From contig JAFRYJ010000060.1 in assembly GCA_017437705.1 (NCBI GenBank), forward strand, positions 1-15,238: a stretch of 15,238 nucleotides of DNA, given 5' to 3'. The notes below the pieces were generated by a model. It had not been told where the DNA came from. It searched no databases and saw only the letters and a list, made by a program, of their open reading frames with translations. The DNA comes from Lachnospiraceae bacterium (GTDB lineage: Bacteria; Bacillota_A; Clostridia; Lachnospirales; Lachnospiraceae). The translations under genes were made by a program, and so were the position numbers. This document shows, piece after piece, positions 13,317 to 15,238 of the stretch (position 1 is its first letter; each line of letters starts with the position of its first letter).

Positions 13317-13489
13317 GTCCGCAAGCGGACTTCAGCTCCCCATCCCTCATTCTTGAGGGAATGAGCGCAGCCGGACTTTGGCGCGCGAGCAGAAGCACGC
13401 AGTGCTTTTCCTGTCTGCGAGCTGCGCATCCCCCGGAGGGGTTTGTCTCATGGAAATTCCGGAGGAATTTCCTATGAGAAGACAAAAAA
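13313..13489. repeat. Structured dispersed repeat, copy B
   Basis: Partner of copy A at 3353-3524; from the first hairpin to the TGCGCATCCCC block the two align with the same overall spacing. It holds AAGTCCGC/GCGGACTT (13315-13332), a variable hairpin TCCCTCA/TGAGGGA, a shared block ending in CGGACTTTG (13372-13380), a GC-rich hairpin with GCAGA/TCTGC and AGCAC/GTGCT (13389-13418), CCCC-GGA-GGGG, and a long outer hairpin with GGAAATTCC/GGAATTTCC (13452-13472) extended by TCAT/ATGA and TTTGTC/GACAAA. CAAAGTCCG (13313-13321) can pair either with the adjacent CGGACTT or, over nine bases, with CGGACTTTG at 13372. It lies between the terminator of the binding-protein gene and the permease start. 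Confidence 0.7.
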
Positions 13490-13531
13490 GAGGGCTCCCC
13501 CGGGGCTCAAGCCTCAGGGGGCTCCCTTTTT
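13484..13531 (-). terminator. Rho-independent terminator after the substrate-binding protein gene
   Basis: On the minus strand a GC-rich hairpin (core CCCC/GGGG pairing around a TTGA loop, 13492-13526) is followed by CTCTTTTTT (T-run 13484-13489). It starts about ten bases after the stop codon. The A/T-rich ends on both sides could make it bidirectional. The T-run adjoins repeat copy B. Confidence 0.8.
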
Positions 13532-13541
13532 CAGTTCTGTT

Positions 13542-14534
13542 TTAATTTCCCTTAACGTTGTCGAATGCAATGTCGGAAAGATCTGCAGGTACCTTGTCTG
13601 CATCAAGGAAGCCTTCCTCGCCCATGAATACGGCCAGCTCCATGACGCCCTTCAGTTCCGATGAATATGATGATCTTTCGTCCTGCATCCACGCAAGGAT
13701 CTCTTCCTCGCTGGCATCATAGCCTTCCGCAAGGATCTTTGCGGTCTCTTCGGGATGCTCTGCTATCCAGACCATAGCCTCGTCGGTGGCTTCGCACAGA
13801 GCCTTGTAAAGCTTGGGATCATTCTCGTAAAGATCGTTTGATGCAACACCTACGATAAATGTATTTCCATTGGGCCATACGTCTTTGCCGATCTCGATCT
13901 CGTGGATGTTTGCCTCGGTGCTCTCTGCCTCCATGAAGTTATAGGGGGAGATGACCATATGGCACTGTACGGAACCCGAAACTATGGATGAATATCCGTC
14001 GGCGTTCGAAAGTACTACAAGGTTTGCGTCAAGTGCATGAGCGTCACCCAGGTACTCCTTGGCTGCCATGGCCAGCAGGATATGGGGATGGCTGTTGATA
14101 TTCGTAATGGCTATCTGGTCGCCTTCCTTGATATCCGCGAGGCTTTTGATATCATCCCGGTTAGTAAGGATCGCATAGGGCTGTGATGAAAGACCCGTAT
14201 AGATCTTGTAGGGAATTCCGCTGCCCACGCCGGTGATGGCCGGTGCCGCGCCCATGCATCCCACGTCGATCTCGCCTGCCGTGATGGCTTCGTTTATTGC
14301 CGCGCCGTTAGCCAGAAGCTTGTAATTTACCGTGATGTCTCCGTCGTAATGCTTTTCGATAAGCTTCTGCTCCTTCATAATGAGAAGGGGCGCATATGCA
14401 ATACTGGACTGGTATGCGATGTTAAGTTCCTTTTTGCCTCCCTCATCGGAATCCGAGGAGGGGCCTCCGCATCCTGCCATGCCGATGCATAAAACGGCTG
14501 CAAGCACTGCGGCCAAGATTCTTCTTTTAAGCAT
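13542..14534 (-). CDS. Lipoprotein substrate-binding protein, NitT/TauT (SsuA/ThiY-like) ABC importer
   Basis: A 330-residue lipoprotein. MLKRRILAAVLAAVLCIGMA leads to the lipobox Ala-Gly-Cys22, so it should be lipid-anchored outside the membrane, followed by a Gly/Ser/Asp-rich tether. The mature part is a type II periplasmic-binding fold: LNIAYQSSIAYAPLLIMKEQ near the start, GEIDVGCMGAAPAITG, and the DIKEGDQIAITNINSHPH segment are typical of NMT1/ABC-sub_bind proteins of this class. ATG at 14534 is chosen because GAGGG lies seven bases before it; the ATG two codons upstream (14540) sits directly against that site. It should deliver ligand to the permease and ATPase encoded next. It has its own promoter and terminator. 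The ligand cannot be read from the sequence. Confidence 0.93.
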   Translation of the reverse strand: MLKRRILAAVLAAVLCIGMAGCGGPSSDSDEGGKKELNIAYQSSIAYAPLLIMKEQKLIEKHYDGDITVNYKLLANGAAINEAITAGEIDVGCMGAAPAITGVGSGIPYKIYTGLSSQPYAILTNRDDIKSLADIKEGDQIAITNINSHPHILLAMAAKEYLGDAHALDANLVVLSNADGYSSIVSGSVQCHMVISPYNFMEAESTEANIHEIEIGKDVWPNGNTFIVGVASNDLYENDPKLYKALCEATDEAMVWIAEHPEETAKILAEGYDASEEEILAWMQDERSSYSSELKGVMELAVFMGEEGFLDADKVPADLSDIAFDNVKGN

Positions 14535-14634
14535 ATTCATTCCCTCTCTTTTCCTGCAACACCAAAAAGCGGGCCTTCATATTTATCTGCGACGGACCGC
14601 TGCATGGTGCTGTGCATATTATGCTGTTGACATT

Positions 14635-14663
14635 ATTTTACATTGTTTTTTACAGGATAACAA
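14635..14663 (-). promoter_or_regulatory. Promoter of the substrate-binding protein gene
   Basis: On the minus strand TTGTTA (14658-14663; 4 of 6), a 17-base spacer and TAAAAT (14635-14640; 5 of 6). Transcription would start near 14628, leaving a leader of about 90 bases. The preceding ATPase gene ends just upstream at 14674 and I see no terminator hairpin between the two, so read-through is also possible. Confidence 0.5.
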
Positions 14664-14673
14664 CAAAAATGTA

Positions 14674-15238
14674 TTATATAGCACCCTTAACGTACTGGTC
14701 CGTTATGGATCCGTTGACTATTTTTATTATCCTGTCGGACACGTTTTCAACAAATGGGATATCGTGGCTGATTATAAGGATCCCCATGCCTTCGGCCGCC
14801 AGCTCCCTTATGATGCGGGTCATCTCCTTCGTCGTCTCCGGATCCAGGGCCGCCGTGGGCTCATCGAAGCACAGGAGCTTCGGCTTTGTAACGCAGGATC
14901 TGGCTATGGCCACCCTCTGCTTCTGTCCGCCGGACAGCTCGAATGGCGTCGCCTCCGCTTTGTCGGAGAGACCCATCTTATCAAGCCACTCTCTGGCCAG
15001 CTTATCGGCGGATCCCCTGTCCATTTTGGAGACCTCCGTAAGGGCCAGGGTTATGTTTCGGAGCACATTCAGATGCGGGAAGAGCTGGTAATTCTGGAAT
15101 ACCATCTCAAATCTCTTCCGTATGGAGAGCAGCTGCTTTTTGTCGGCATAGACCATTCTGCCCTCTTCCTCCCGGCAGACCCAGTCGCCGTCGAACATGA
15201 TGCTGCCGGCATCAGGCCTCTCCAGTCCGGCGATGCAG
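14674..15238 (-). CDS. Amino-acid-type ABC transporter ATPase (runs off the right edge)
   Basis: The N-terminus, including the Walker A loop, lies outside the window; the frame is open to the edge, where CIAGLERPDAGSIMFDGDWV follows the expected Walker A position. Visible are the Q-loop MVFQNYQLFPHLNVL, signature LSGGQKQRVAIARS, Walker B LLCFDEPTAALDPE and switch ISHDI. This is the style of GlnQ/polar amino acid transporter ATPases, so it differs from the NitT/TauT-type ATPase at 11721-12485. The end (NGSITDQYVKGAI) is short for that family, which usually has a further 15-25 residues after the switch region. An internal ATG at 15198 is not the real start. Confidence 0.9.
   Translation of the reverse strand, partial: CIAGLERPDAGSIMFDGDWVCREEEGRMVYADKKQLLSIRKRFEMVFQNYQLFPHLNVLRNITLALTEVSKMDRGSADKLAREWLDKMGLSDKAEATPFELSGGQKQRVAIARSCVTKPKLLCFDEPTAALDPETTKEMTRIIRELAAEGMGILIISHDIPFVENVSDRIIKIVNGSITDQYVKGAI

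Noticed and set aside
13255..13485. 76-residue minus-strand frame across repeat copy B
   Set aside because: It is a chance frame through hairpin DNA, with no ribosome site support and no protein-like domain; its similarity to the cvfB upstream frame comes from the DNA repeat.
13313..13489. Group II intron remnant as explanation for the repeats
   Set aside because: The position after terminators fits group IIC introns, but I see no domain V-like hairpin and no GUGYG 5' end or reverse transcriptase remnant.
1..15238. CRISPR arrays, insertion sequences, phage genes
   Set aside because: No regularly spaced direct repeats, transposase, integrase or phage structural genes were seen anywhere in the window.

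Overview
The window looks like a chromosomal piece of an anaerobic Firmicute, most likely a member of the Clostridia/Lachnospiraceae. Supporting signs are the strong purine-rich Shine-Dalgarno sites, frequent TTG and GTG starts, mid-range GC with free use of ATA, AGA and AGG codons, a lipoprotein substrate-binding protein, and an SH3b-NlpC/P60 wall hydrolase. Family placement is inference. Essentially every gene is on the minus strand, so transcription runs from high to low coordinates.

Right edge to about 13.5 kb: the end of an amino-acid-type ABC ATPase gene, then a lipoprotein NitT/TauT-type substrate-binding protein with its own promoter and a strong terminator. From about 13.3 to 3.7 kb there is one tightly packed gene set: ABC permease, ABC ATPase, SGNH acyltransferase-like protein 1, MBOAT acyltransferase, adenylate-forming ligase, acyl carrier protein, SGNH protein 2 and SGNH protein 3. 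Start/stop overlaps and very short gaps imply one operon. Ligase, carrier, MBOAT and SGNH protein is the logic of the Dlt system (D-alanylation of teichoic acids) and of alginate/cellulose O-acetylation. This set differs in having three SGNH paralogues with an extra shared C-terminal domain, a ligase without a clear amino-acid-binding aspartate, and translational coupling to an importer. I infer a surface-glycan acylation machine with a dedicated uptake system for its acyl precursor or a related nutrient.

From 3.7 to 2.4 kb: tRNA-Gln(CUG) with clear promoter and terminator, and an S1-domain protein of the CvfB/YitL family. From 2.4 to 0.7 kb: a secreted four-SH3b NlpC/P60 endopeptidase whose consensus promoter is wrapped in a perfect inverted repeat. 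At the left edge: the start of the ribosome hibernation factor gene hpf, behind a good promoter and an AT-rich palindrome, preceded by about 500 bases with no gene I can support.

Two copies of an unexplained structured repeat of about 170 bases lie at 3353-3524 and 13313-13489. Each begins in the U-tract of an upstream terminator and ends shortly before the start of the next gene. The sequence blocks between hairpins are conserved while the stems differ and still pair. Together with the acylation operon, these repeats are the most interesting items in the window.
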